From Flavobacterium gyeonganense (GTDB taxonomy: Bacteria > Bacteroidota > Bacteroidia > Flavobacteriales > Flavobacteriaceae): a stretch of 64,000 bases of DNA. The DNA lies in NCBI RefSeq assembly GCF_029625295.1, contig NZ_CP121112.1:4960001-5024000 (forward strand), given 5' to 3'. The position numbers and the translations under genes are program-made. Shown here in pieces: positions 37,171 through 45,818 of the stretch (the stretch's first letter is position 1; each line of letters begins with the position of its first letter). A model generated the notes under the pieces. That model saw only the letters and a program-made list of their open reading frames with translations. It was not told the origin of the DNA and searched no databases.

Positions 37171-38107
37171 TTCTCGAAAAGGGTATCCAGTGGACTAAAG
37201 ATGCGTTGGCTCTCGAGTTGGGCAATCTGTAAATACTCCAAAGTGGTTTCTAGGTTTTGGTGTCCTAAAAGGTCTTTGAGGGTTATAATATCCATGCCAT
37301 CTTCGAGTAAATGCGTGGCATAACTATGCCGAAGTGTGTGCGTGTGAACCTCTTTTTTGACACCAGATGCCTTGGCCACTTGCCTCACTACCCATTGCAC
37401 GCCTCGTTGCGAATACCGATTGTCAAAATCACCTCCTGCTCCATTAGGCAAAGGTTGCCCATTAAAAAGGTAATCTTGTGGTTTTTCGGCTTCGATATAT
37501 TTTTTGAGCCCTCGTATTAAATGAACCGATAAAGGAACATAGCGGTCTTTTTTGCCTTTGCCTTGCACTACTTTGAGTTGCTTTCTATCGAAATCTAAAT
37601 CTTGTAATCGTACAGAACGTGCTTCCATACAACGCAATCCGCAACCATAAAGCAATCCAATAAGAATGCGATGTTTGAGTAATTTAGCCCCTTGAAGCAT
37701 GCCCCAAACTTCTTCTTTACTCAAAACAACGGGTAGTTTTTTCTCGTGTTTTATGGACGGTAAACCCAAGTACTCATAAGGCAAGCCTTCTGATTTTAGA
37801 AGAAAGCGAAGACCATAAACACAATGTTTGAAATAAGTTTGTGAAGGGGTTTTGGACTTTTTCTGCTGGTAAAACAAGTAATCTTGTACTTGTTCAGGAT
37901 CTAAATCCGTTGGGATTTTCCCAAAATACAATGATATAGAAGCAACATGTCGAGAATAATTATTAAAAGTACTTTGACTTCTGCCCAATACCGAAATAGT
38001 ACGTTCAAAACGATTGATGAGTTCCTCAAATCCTGGAACTTCTCGTTTAGCCTGGTTGAGAATTTTGTTTTCTCTTAATTCTTCAACATTCTTTTTTTTG
38101 TAGTCAT
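37155..38107 (-). CDS. tyrosine recombinase of the IS91-like element, copy 1 (frameshifted start)
   Basis: XerD-like recombinase. Catalytic set visible: Arg in YGCGLRCMEARS, Lys region in GKGKKDRYVP, HTLRHSYATHLL, LGHQNLETTLEYLQ with the nucleophilic Tyr. The frame open from a TTG at 37988 lacks the start of the core-binding domain. The natural ATG is at 38107: with nine A in the following A run it reads MTTKKKNVEELRENKILNQ and joins the main frame (317 residues). This copy has eight A. No integron-integrase-specific insertion is present. Partner of the transposase; role unknown. Confidence 0.85.
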
Positions 38108-38109
38108 AT

Positions 38110-38136
38110 CTTACCGAATTTAATTATATTCGTAAG
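38110..38136. promoter_or_regulatory. inverted repeat next to the recombinase start, copy 1
   Basis: CTTACCGAAT and ATTCGTAAG flank an 8-bp AT spacer directly upstream of the recombinase ATG. Arms of 9-10 bp around 8 bp are the geometry of a tyrosine recombinase core site; it could equally be an operator. Confidence 0.45.
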
Positions 38137-38177
38137 GTACAAAATCACGGTAAGTGCTACCGAAGGTTTAGTTCAAC

Positions 38178-38302
38178 AGCCGTTTGGCGTGATTGGGGTT
38201 TTAGGCTGAATTTAAAGATGATTTTGTATTTGGAAAATTTGTGTTTAACCGAAAAATCTCGCATCTTTATTCCCCAACCACGCCAAGCGCCAGAACGTTA
38301 GC
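38178..38302 (+). repeat. attC-like site 2, right part
   Basis: Continues the site cut by IS copy 1. CCGTTTGGCGTGATTGGGG pairs with CCCCAACCACGCCAAGCG; right end CCAGAAC then GTTAGC (38297-38302). Confidence 0.8.
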
Positions 38303-38466
38303 GGTCAGCTCAAACAACGACATCCCGAACTTGAAACGAAATGATAATAATAGATAGAAAACCATTTGAGTTAAAAAAAAATGTGTCAATAAAAATTACA
38401 CATTAAAACCATCCTGATTAACTACTATTTTGTAACAAGTTAACAATCTATCGTCATATGTATTTA

Positions 38467-38520
<54 letters not shown>

Positions 38521-38521
38521 T

Positions 38522-39373
38522 ATGAATCAATCAATCAAAAAAATTCTGGATTTCCCAATTACAAAAATAATTTTGGGAATAACTGTTTGCTTTTCACTAT
38601 TTGTAGTAATTCAAAACTTTTTATTAAAACCTTTTTTCTTTAACATTATTCAAGATCAAAGTATTGCTAAGCCAATTATTCATTGTATTTCATCTGTACT
38701 ATTATTAGTTAGTTATTACTATTTTTTCCGTTTTTATGATAAAAGAAAAATTACCGAACTATCGCTAAACCATTTACCCAAAGAAATTTTTGGGGGTTTT
38801 ATTCTTGGTTTTTTGACAATATCATTATCAATTTTCATTTTATATTTTTTGGGTTACTATCAAATTATTAGTATTACGACAGCTTATTACTCAACAAAGT
38901 TTTTTACTATGTTAATAATTGCTGCGTTAGTTGAAGATTTGTTTCATAGAGGACTAATCGTTAGGGAGATAGAAAATTGGTTAGGTACACATATAGCGAT
39001 TGTCATAGCAATGTTAGTAGAGCTTCAGCACATTTTCAATCCCAACTCAGGCTTATTTGACATTTTTTTTTATTTGATTTGGGGGTTCACCATGGCTATG
39101 CTATTTATATATACCAAGAGAATATGGCTACCTTTTTTCTTCCATTTAGGCTGGAATTTTGCTCAGCCTTTTTATGGCTCTAATCTCACGGGGACAAATG
39201 ATATGGGCAATATTATCCAATCTAAATTTACAGGTCCTGAATTATTAACAGGAGGTGCATTTGGAATTGAAGGTTCGATTTTTACGGCATCATTTCTATT
39301 AATTATTGGTATTGTTCTTTATTACTTCGCCAAAAAGGAGGGCAAAATAATTAAAAGAAAAGCGATGAATTAA
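38522..39373 (+). CDS. cassette 2: CPBP-family intramembrane metalloprotease
   Basis: 283 residues, about eight membrane helices. CPBP motifs: VEDLFHRG at 137-144 (Glu138, Asp139 and Arg143 as the EExxxR variant), the QH pair near 169-170, and FFFHLGWN at 205-212. Family members include CAAX-type prenyl-protein and bacteriocin self-immunity proteases. It starts with the repeat-encoded NQSI. An alternative start at 38458 is out of frame by one repeat unit. Sole gene of its cassette. A membrane protease or self-immunity role is plausible but unproven. Confidence 0.85.
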   Translation: MNQSIKKILDFPITKIILGITVCFSLFVVIQNFLLKPFFFNIIQDQSIAKPIIHCISSVLLLVSYYYFFRFYDKRKITELSLNHLPKEIFGGFILGFLTISLSIFILYFLGYYQIISITTAYYSTKFFTMLIIAALVEDLFHRGLIVREIENWLGTHIAIVIAMLVELQHIFNPNSGLFDIFFYLIWGFTMAMLFIYTKRIWLPFFFHLGWNFAQPFYGSNLTGTNDMGNIIQSKFTGPELLTGGAFGIEGSIFTASFLLIIGIVLYYFAKKEGKIIKRKAMN

Positions 39374-39433
39374 AAATAAAAATTTTTCTTTAATAGTGAA
39401 GAAGCTAACAAGCACTATAATTAAAGCCGAACC

Positions 39434-39567
39434 GCTAACAGCCTGTAACCGTCATCGCGGAGATTTTCGGTAGCCGGAAGTTGTTGGTTCACGAAGAAAG
39501 TTTTATCTTGGCAGAGAGAGCTCTGCTCGCTTTGATCCGCGACGGCGGTTACAGGCGAAACGTTAGC
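39434..39567 (+). repeat. attC-like site 3
   Basis: GCTAAC (39434-39439) to GTTAGC (39562-39567), 134 bp. GCCTGTAACCG pairs exactly with CGGTTACAGGC, then ATCGCGGA with TCCGCGA. Left spacer is A, right spacer GAAAC. The clearest site of the array. Confidence 0.88.
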
Positions 39568-39583
39568 AGTGATTTACCAGCCT

Positions 39584-40045
39584 ATGAGTAGAAAAGACAT
39601 ACAAATTAGAACAAACCCATCTGCAAAAATGTACTTTTTGCTAAATGAGAATTTACTAAATCCGATTTCTTTACCATTAATTGGAGAAGGAACATATATA
39701 AAATATACTGGAGGAAGTAAATGGGCTCACATAAAATTGAAAATTCAAGAAACGGAAAACCATCATTCGGCATCTTTAATATGGAATATTCCTGAACCAG
39801 ACTTCCCGAAAGTTTTTGAAGATGAAATAATAGATGCACTCAGAACATTTTTAATTCATTACGAAGGGTTAACGGGAGAAAATTTAAATGTGACTTTCGA
39901 AATTTTGGAAGCAAATTATCATGAAGTAGAAACTGGAAAGGGAAATTTTTATTTTGCTGTAGCTAATTCCATTTTTAATGCATTTGACAAATCCTTGCAT
40001 GAGCCAAATATTGAAGCGGTAAGAAAATATAAAAACAGAACATAA
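39584..40045 (+). CDS. cassette 3 protein, unknown
   Basis: 153 residues from the ATG opening MSRKDIQIRTNPSAKMYFLL; a GTG at 39569 would overlap the attC-like box and is less likely. Mixed alpha/beta: HIKLKIQETENHHSASLIW, then an acidic helix ending in RKYKNRT. No signal or membrane segment. The gene ends 6 bp before the next R'' box, so the cassette is almost nothing but the gene. No family recognised. Confidence 0.7.
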   Translation: MSRKDIQIRTNPSAKMYFLLNENLLNPISLPLIGEGTYIKYTGGSKWAHIKLKIQETENHHSASLIWNIPEPDFPKVFEDEIIDALRTFLIHYEGLTGENLNVTFEILEANYHEVETGKGNFYFAVANSIFNAFDKSLHEPNIEAVRKYKNRT

Positions 40046-40051
40046 ACCACT

Positions 40052-40182
40052 GCTAACAGCTACTACAACGGATTTGGGCAATAGGCTTAATGGAAAGTTG
40101 GTTTTGTATTTGGGATGATTTGGCAAATCTGAAAATAGGGCTTAATTTAATCCCAAACCCGCTGTAGTACCAGAACGTTAGC
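40052..40182 (+). repeat. attC-like site 4
   Basis: GCTAAC (40052-40057) to GTTAGC (40177-40182). TACTACAACGGATTTGGG pairs with CCCAAACCCGCTGTAGTA; right spacer CCAGAAC. Closely related in sequence to site 6. Confidence 0.85.
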
Positions 40183-40218
40183 GACAATTGTATACAACAG
40201 ACTGAAAATAAGTAAATT

Positions 40219-40967
40219 ATGACTAATCAATTTTTAAAATACCTTTATTTAAAAATAAGTAAATCGACAATTGATAATAGTGAAAAAAGTTCTCAGAATT
40301 TTGAACGAGCTGATAAAATAATAATTTGGATTGTAGAATTTTCAATTGGTATTTTTGTTTTGCTTTTACAAAGGATTATAACATTCAGAATCCGAATTAT
40401 AAAACTGTAACAGAATTATCAAATCAAATAGTTATTGTCTCTTTAATTGTTGTTATTCTTGGTTTAATATTTAGAATTTTTTCGTTTTTCGCACAAATGT
40501 TATTGACTGAAATTAATCTCGAATTTACTAATTATGCAGACAGTTATTCAACTGCTCCTGAATTTCCTATTTCTAGAGAAATAAAAGATTCAGATACTAT
40601 AGAAGATATAATTTATTTTTTTGAAGAAGATTTTGAAATTATAGAAAAGCGACCTGATTTTACAAATTCATCTGAAGAAAATATTAAAGAATATAGAAAA
40701 CTACTTTTAAATTATTACACAACTTTAGCAGAAAGTAATGATATTGAAGTTCAATTGGAAGAATTTAAAAATAAGATTAGCGACTATTTTGGAATATCTA
40801 AAGTAAAAATAGATAAGAAATTTGAAAATAATCAAAAAGTTAAACTAAGAGGTAAAATATATCAAATGACATTAATTGGTAGTTATATTTTCTTCTTTTT
40901 GACGATTTCTACATTTATATTAGGAGCCATAATTATCTTAGAAACCCTAATAAACAACTGTCGCTAA
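40219..40967 (+). CDS. cassette 4: membrane protein, frameshifted
   Basis: Two overlapping frames (from 40219 and to 40967) together make one protein of about 249 residues. The first frame gives an N-terminal helix (IIIWIVEFSIGIFVLLL), the second continues TKDYNIQNPNYKT, a helix (VIVSLIVVILGLIFRIF), a soluble acidic middle (SREIKDSDTIEDIIYFFEED) and a C-terminal helix (GSYIFFFLTISTFILGAI). One missing T at about 40364-40367 would join them. The stop TAA is supplied by the GCTAAC box of the next attC-like site. Function unknown. Confidence 0.65.
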
Positions 40968-41085
40968 CACACGTCTTGCGCCATTTGCGAATTTAGTGGA
41001 ATTACCGTTTTTTATCGTATTTTCGTTCAGCCGAAAATACTTGTCTTCGTAAGTCGCAAACGGCTCAAGGCGCGAGAACGTTAGT
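40963..41085 (+). repeat. attC-like site 5
   Basis: GCTAAC (40963-40968) to GTTAGT (41080-41085). CTTGCGCCATTTGCGAA pairs with TCGCAAACGGCTCAAG. The right box is GTTAGTGG, and the following cassette ends in the matching CCACTAAC. Confidence 0.83.
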
Positions 41086-41149
41086 GGTAACTTTGACAAA
41101 ACTTGCTTAGAATAGAACATATAACTAGATTTGATGTATAACTAAAGAA

Positions 41150-41710
41150 ATGGGAAAAAAGAAACAATCAATTTGGGGATATGTAATCGGAGGATTAACT
41201 CTCATGGGATTAATGTTGGGCATAATTACCGATGGTTTTCAAGCCTGGGATTTTTTTACAACTGAAAAGAAAATAGAAAATCCAGCTATTATAGACTTTA
41301 GACTTGAGCCTATTGTTGTTGATATTAGCGATAGTGATTTTGATTATAAATCAGTCCAAACAGAACTAAACATTGAATCAACAAATGGGACTTATTATAT
41401 TCTTGATAGTTTAAGAATATTAAATTTTACAGTAACCGACAGTACTTTTTTCGTCAAAAATTTTGAGATTAAGTCAAAAATCAAAAATATAGACTTAGAC
41501 AAAAGGATAATGGATATAAAAAATCCTAGTCAAACTGGACGTATAATGATTGAAAATGATTTTATACTAGATGGTCAATCCTTGGGAGATATCATAATGT
41601 CTCATTCGGAAAAGGAAATTGCTCAGTATACTATTAGAATTCCTTATATTTTTAACAACAACGTTAAGTTGAAAGATATTTCTATTCCTTTAATTGTAAA
41701 AAGTAATTAA
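41150..41710 (+). CDS. cassette 5: membrane-anchored protein, unknown
   Basis: 186 residues. A basic start (MGKKKQSIWG), one membrane helix at about residues 9-27 (YVIGGLTLMGLMLGIITDG), then a soluble beta-rich domain of about 150 residues with DISDSDFDYK and SHSEKEIAQYTIRIPY. No lipobox or cleavage site, so anchored by its N-terminus with most of the protein outside the membrane. Its stop lies 8 bp before the attC-like R'' box. Family not recognised. Confidence 0.7.
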   Translation: MGKKKQSIWGYVIGGLTLMGLMLGIITDGFQAWDFFTTEKKIENPAIIDFRLEPIVVDISDSDFDYKSVQTELNIESTNGTYYILDSLRILNFTVTDSTFFVKNFEIKSKIKNIDLDKRIMDIKNPSQTGRIMIENDFILDGQSLGDIIMSHSEKEIAQYTIRIPYIFNNNVKLKDISIPLIVKSN

Positions 41711-41718
41711 AAGCTACC

Positions 41719-41724
41719 ACTAAC
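41719..41724 (+). repeat. attC-like site 6, left (R'') box, cut by IS
   Basis: ACTAAC preceded by AAAGCTACC: together the near-exact complement of this cassette's start (GTTAGTGGTAACTTT at 41080). The site continues at 44048. Confidence 0.75.
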
Positions 41725-41931
41725 AGCTAGAGTTTCGTTGCGGCTGCAAGCCGAACAATGAAACTCCTGTTGAAGGGAACCGGAGTACCTGCCGTCAACA
41801 CTATGGAGTTATCGTAAAGTTTTGAGAGAGAGTTACAAGAGGCAACTGAGCCTCTTTTTTTGGAGTAGATTTTCATTGGTTTTTCTCGTGTTTTCCTTCA
41901 CCTTAGGACATAAGTTCCCTTACCCGTAAAA

Positions 41932-43041
41932 TTAACTTTCACGGGGAATTGGGTTTTGGCATCCGCCAAGATACCAAGCAGGTGGGCCTCGTTGGTCAAA
42001 AACCGCTATTGGGTGCAAATTGCCCGTTTTGCAACACGGACATTTGGGCAAAAATGTTTTTTTTGCTACTTTTTCCAAGACCTTTACTTGGAGTTTTGCT
42101 TGCAAAAGCTTTAGCTTCCCACGCTTCCAAGTGCTGCTCAAAAAGCCATAATGACGAATCTTGACAAAGCGTTTGGGCAAAATATGCAACGAAAACCGAC
42201 GGATAAACTCGCCGTGGGTCAATGTCATTTGCTTTTTGACTCCCGCCACTCGGTAATCCTTGTAATCGAAAGTCACGTTTTCGTTGTCAATGCTTTTGAT
42301 TCGGTGGTTGCTGATGGCGATTTTATGGGTATATCTCCCCAGATACTCCACCACCGAATTGGGACTTCCAAAAGGCTTTTTGGTAAAAACTACCCAAGGC
42401 TTCTGCCATAAATGCTGCCGGATTTGCTCGTATTTTATGGGCTCTTTTGCTTTGAGTTTCTGGCAATATTTTGCCCTAAACACTTTCGATAAAGCTTTTA
42501 CGGGAAACAAGAATTTGCCGTCCGTTCGGCTGTTTTTCCACTGTCCGTCTTTATCGATTCCTCCGCCAGGCACAATACAATGCAGGTGCGGATGAAGGCT
42601 CAACTGCTGTCCCCAGGTGTGCAAAACAGCAATCATTCCCAGTTGTATTTCTTTGGCTTTGCCAAATTTTTGAAGCGTTTCCCAAGTCGCTTCAAACAGG
42701 GTGTCATACACCATTTTTGGCTGATGCATTGCCAAGGAATTAATGCTGTCGGGCAAGGTAAAAACCACGTGGAAGTATGGCACTGGCAAGAGTTCTGTAC
42801 TTCGGGCTTCCATCCAATCCTCTCGCTTGTTACCCTGACATTTGGGACAATGTCTGTTCCTGCAAGAGTTGTAACTAATGGTCAGATTTCCACATTCATC
42901 ACACCCATCGATATGACCGCCCAAATCGGCCGTTCGACATTTTTTGATGGCAGAAAGCGTGTGCAGTTGCCAAGTATTCAAGCCGTAGTTTTCGATTTTT
43001 GAGGCAATATTTCGCAGTACATCGGCTACTTCCGGTGGCAT
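41932..43041 (-). CDS. IS91 family transposase, copy 2
   Basis: 369 residues, identical to the copy 1 protein: zinc-finger cysteines at 47-68, HUH HPHLH at 150-154, Tyr233 and Tyr237. Start overlaps the recombinase gene by 16 bp. The reading frame is complete, so this copy could supply transposase. Confidence 0.95.
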   Translation of the reverse strand: MPPEVADVLRNIASKIENYGLNTWQLHTLSAIKKCRTADLGGHIDGCDECGNLTISYNSCRNRHCPKCQGNKREDWMEARSTELLPVPYFHVVFTLPDSINSLAMHQPKMVYDTLFEATWETLQKFGKAKEIQLGMIAVLHTWGQQLSLHPHLHCIVPGGGIDKDGQWKNSRTDGKFLFPVKALSKVFRAKYCQKLKAKEPIKYEQIRQHLWQKPWVVFTKKPFGSPNSVVEYLGRYTHKIAISNHRIKSIDNENVTFDYKDYRVAGVKKQMTLTHGEFIRRFSLHILPKRFVKIRHYGFLSSTWKRGKLKLLQAKLQVKVLEKVAKKTFLPKCPCCKTGNLHPIAVFDQRGPPAWYLGGCQNPIPRES

Positions 43042-43977
43042 TTCTCGAAAAGGGTATCCAGTGGACTAAAGATGCGTTGGCTCTCGAGTTGGGCAATCTG
43101 TAAATACTCCAAAGTGGTTTCTAGGTTTTGGTGTCCTAAAAGGTCTTTGAGGGTTATAATATCCATGCCATCTTCGAGTAAATGCGTGGCATAACTATGC
43201 CGAAGTGTGTGCGTGTGAACCTCTTTTTTGACACCAGATGCCTTGGCCACTTGCCTCACTACCCATTGCACGCCTCGTTGCGAATACCGATTGTCAAAAT
43301 CACCTCCTGCTCCATTAGGCAAAGGTTGCCCATTAAAAAGGTAATCTTGTGGTTTTTCGGCTTCGATATATTTTTTGAGCCCTCGTATTAAATGAACCGA
43401 TAAAGGAACATAGCGGTCTTTTTTGCCTTTGCCTTGCACTACTTTGAGTTGCTTTCTATCGAAATCTAAATCTTGTAATCGTACAGAACGTGCTTCCATA
43501 CAACGCAATCCGCAACCATAAAGCAATCCAATAAGAATGCGATGTTTGAGTAATTTAGCCCCTTGAAGCATGCCCCAAACTTCTTCTTTACTCAAAACAA
43601 CGGGTAGTTTTTTCTCGTGTTTTATGGACGGTAAACCCAAGTACTCATAAGGCAAGCCTTCTGATTTTAGAAGAAAGCGAAGACCATAAACACAATGTTT
43701 GAAATAAGTTTGTGAAGGGGTTTTGGACTTTTTCTGCTGGTAAAACAAGTAATCTTGTACTTGTTCAGGATCTAAATCCGTTGGGATTTTCCCAAAATAC
43801 AATGATATAGAAGCAACATGTCGAGAATAATTATTAAAAGTACTTTGACTTCTGCCCAATACCGAAATAGTACGTTCAAAACGATTGATGAGTTCCTCAA
43901 ATCCTGGAACTTCTCGTTTAGCCTGGTTGAGAATTTTGTTTTCTCTTAATTCTTCAACATTCTTTTTTTGTAGTCAT
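43026..43977 (-). CDS. tyrosine recombinase of the IS91-like element, copy 2 (frameshifted start)
   Basis: Same as copy 1 apart from the A run after the ATG (43977), which has seven A here, eight in copy 1, and should have nine for the frame MTTKKKNVEELREN to run into the catalytic domain. With the run corrected both copies give a 317-residue recombinase. Catalytic residues Arg, HTLRHS, LGH and EYLQ Tyr are intact. Confidence 0.85.
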
Positions 43978-43979
43978 AT

Positions 43980-44006
43980 CTTACCGAATTTAATTATATT
44001 CGTAAG
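43980..44006. promoter_or_regulatory. inverted repeat next to the recombinase start, copy 2
   Basis: Same as at 38110-38136: CTTACCGAAT and ATTCGTAAG around an 8-bp spacer. Confidence 0.45.
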
Positions 44007-44047
44007 GTACAAAATCACGGTAAGTGCTACCGAAGGTTTAGTTCAAC

Positions 44048-44172
44048 AGCCACTACAACGGATTTGGGCATTTGGCTTAATGGAAAAATGGTTTTGTATT
44101 TGGAATGATTTGGCAAATCCGAGAATAGGGCTTAATTTAGTCCCAAACCCGCTGTAGCGCCAGAACGTTAGC
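44048..44172 (+). repeat. attC-like site 6, right part
   Basis: Continues the site cut by IS copy 2: CACTACAACGGATTTGGG pairs with CCCAAACCCGCTGTAG; right end CCAGAAC then GTTAGC (44167-44172). Very similar to site 4. Confidence 0.82.
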
Positions 44173-44202
44173 GGCAATGCACAAAACTCACTAACTAAAG
44201 AT

Positions 44203-44652
44203 ATGAGATTCAGAGAAGCCAAAATTGATGATATAAAAGAAATCCAAATTGTTAGAAATTCTGTCAAAGAAAATACTTTGTCAAATCCTGATTTGGTCAG
44301 TGATAAAGATTGCGAGGAATTTTTATTTAAACGTGGAAAAGGTTGGGTTTGCGAAATTAAAAATCAAATAGTTGGTTTTGCCATTGCAGACTTAAAAGAA
44401 GATAATATCTGGGCTCTTTTCATAAATCCTAAATTTGAAAGAAAAGGAATTGGATCAAAACTTCAAAGCATTATGCTGGATTGGTATTTTGAAAATGGAA
44501 AGGAAAATGTTTGGCTTGGAACTGCGCCGAATACAAATGCTGAAAAATTTTATTCAAAATCTGGTTGGATAAAAAATGGAATGCACGGAACTAAAGAAGT
44601 TAAATTTGAAATGTCAAAAAAACAATGGGAAAATATTAAGCACAGCCGCTAA
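44203..44652 (+). CDS. cassette 6: GNAT N-acetyltransferase
   Basis: 149 residues, full GNAT fold: MRFREAKIDDIKEIQIVRNSV start, NQIVGFAIADLKEDNIWALFI, acetyl-CoA-binding PKFERKGIGSKL, then NTNAEKFYSKSGW. Uses acetyl-CoA to acetylate an amine; substrate unknown. GNAT genes are among the commonest cargo of integron cassettes. Its stop codon TAA (44650-44652) lies inside the GCTAAC box of the next site. Confidence 0.9.
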   Translation: MRFREAKIDDIKEIQIVRNSVKENTLSNPDLVSDKDCEEFLFKRGKGWVCEIKNQIVGFAIADLKEDNIWALFINPKFERKGIGSKLQSIMLDWYFENGKENVWLGTAPNTNAEKFYSKSGWIKNGMHGTKEVKFEMSKKQWENIKHSR

Positions 44653-44777
44653 CAGCGGTTTGGCGTAATGGCTACTAATTGCTACGCAGAAAATATAGCG
44701 GTTTTTCCAATCTTGTTCATCCGTAGAATATTTTTCCTAAATTGGCGCCACTAACGCCAACCCGCGAAACGTTATGC
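44648..44777 (+). repeat. attC-like site 7, with GTTATGC box
   Basis: GCTAAC (44648-44653) to GTTATGC (44771-44777). AGCGGTTTGGCGTAATGGC pairs with GCCACTAACGCCAACCCGC; right spacer GAAAC. The right box differs from all others, and the next cassette ends in its exact complement, GCATAAC. Confidence 0.83.
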
Positions 44778-44810
44778 GTCAGCATAGAACACCGATAAGA
44801 ACCGACAAAA

Positions 44811-45572
44811 ATGAAGTTAATAAAAGAATTAGGAAATAAGTTTTCAAATCTTTACGACAGTTTGACTAATGCTGATTCAAGTTGGGAAAACAGAACTTAT
44901 GACTTTTACCTAATTTTTGGACAGAAGGACGAGGGCAAATCGCCTTGGATAACAACAAATTGGAAATCAGATTTTGAACCATTCTTTGACTTATTAATTA
45001 AAAAAAGTGAGTTTTCAAAAGACACAGCTATACGAGTTACTAAATACAAACCAGAGAAACGCATTTCAAAAAAGAATAATCAAGAATTTGTTTATCATTC
45101 AGAAATAAAACTTGGACGACTGAAATGGGATAATAAATCTCACGATAAGTGGACGGTACCTAACAATACAGAAAACTACTTTCAAGATTTTCAACTGTGG
45201 ACACCAATTTGGACAATTACTGAAAAAAGACAATCACCGCCAGATATTTATATAACATTTTCGAACGAAACAGATTTTGAAAACAACCGAAAGACTGAAT
45301 TCGGATATTTTATAGTTATTGCAATAGCCAAAAGTTTAAATTTAGACTCAAAGCCCATATTGAGAGAATTGTCAGAAAGAATAAATTCAAAGGCAACAAT
45401 TTTAAAAACAAGAAGATGGGGCAAACCTGAGAGCATTGGAAATTGGACTTTTGTAAACTGGATACAAGACACCTTTAGTAACGGTATTTACAAAGGACAG
45501 AGTTTACATTTGGTCGACTTTGAAAAATTAGAATTTGAACCAATATGGGAAGTTATTTATAGACAGAAATAG
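44811..45572 (+). CDS. cassette 7 protein, unknown
   Basis: 253 residues, cytoplasmic by composition, rich in Trp, Lys and Asn (SWENRTYDFYLIFGQKDEGK, RRWGKPESIGNWTFVNW). No known motif. The gene fills its cassette: 34 bp from the left box, 10 bp from the stop to the right box GCATAAC. No family recognised. Confidence 0.7.
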   Translation: MKLIKELGNKFSNLYDSLTNADSSWENRTYDFYLIFGQKDEGKSPWITTNWKSDFEPFFDLLIKKSEFSKDTAIRVTKYKPEKRISKKNNQEFVYHSEIKLGRLKWDNKSHDKWTVPNNTENYFQDFQLWTPIWTITEKRQSPPDIYITFSNETDFENNRKTEFGYFIVIAIAKSLNLDSKPILRELSERINSKATILKTRRWGKPESIGNWTFVNWIQDTFSNGIYKGQSLHLVDFEKLEFEPIWEVIYRQK

Positions 45573-45582
45573 AATGCCGAAC

Positions 45583-45690
45583 GCATAACACGGGTTTTGT
45601 TTCAGGCGGGCTGACGTGCAAACTTGTAGCTTTGTGCTTCTATTCAAGTTCAGTGCTTATTGACAGTTTTATGCTCCGAAACCCGCCCGA
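45583..45690 (+). repeat. truncated last attC-like site (site 8)
   Basis: Starts GCATAAC (45583-45589), then GGGTTTTGTTTCAGGCGGG, with GAAACCCGCCCGAACCCC as the returning arm. The expected GTTAGC or GTTATGC right box is missing; instead CAGCTAGC leads into a REP-like palindrome. This marks the end of the array. Confidence 0.6.
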
Positions 45691-45694
45691 ACCC

Positions 45695-45785
45695 CAGCTA
45701 GCGCGAGCGTCACGCTCGTGAACACAAGCTACTCAACAACACTGAACAACTGTGTGGGCACGAGCGTGACCCTCACGCCAGCATA
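45695..45785. repeat. REP-like palindrome, first copy
   Basis: GCGAGCGTCACGCTCGTGAA, followed after about 40 bp by GGGCACGAGCGTGACCCTC: GAGCGT and ACGCTC stems. A shorter related copy (AGCGAGCCTCACGCTCTTAG) lies at about 46622-46650, and both are followed by a similar ACACAAGC or TACAAGCC. Confidence 0.55.
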
Positions 45786-45818
45786 AGGGCGATAATTTTG
45801 CGCTTTGTTATATTAATA

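Larger units (their letters stand above)
35853..38177 (-). mobile_element. IS91-like element with tyrosine recombinase, copy 1
   Basis: About 2.3 kb. Encodes a Y2/HUH transposase and an upstream tyrosine recombinase, both on the minus strand. The end downstream of the transposase has a hairpin (35850-35899, AACAG to CTGTT with arms GAGTTTC/GAAACTC). The other end has CGGTA/TACCG (38148-38162) and finishes at AGTTC. No target duplication beyond a few shared bases (AAC or AACAG), as usual for rolling-circle IS91 elements. On the element's own strand its end abuts GTTA. Exact ends are uncertain by about 5 bp. Confidence 0.88.
41725..44047 (-). mobile_element. IS91-like element with tyrosine recombinase, copy 2
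   Basis: Same element as copy 1, same orientation, inserted at the same point of a different attC-like site. By reading, the only differences noticed are one base in each of two T tracts (eight versus seven T near 35990/41862 and near 38092/43963). The end hairpin at about 41722-41771 is identical. Such low divergence implies recent transposition or gene conversion. Confidence 0.88.

Noticed and set aside
37155..37988. TTG start for the IS recombinase
   Set aside because: It cuts off about 40 residues of plausible core-binding domain that run in frame back to an A run next to a good ATG.
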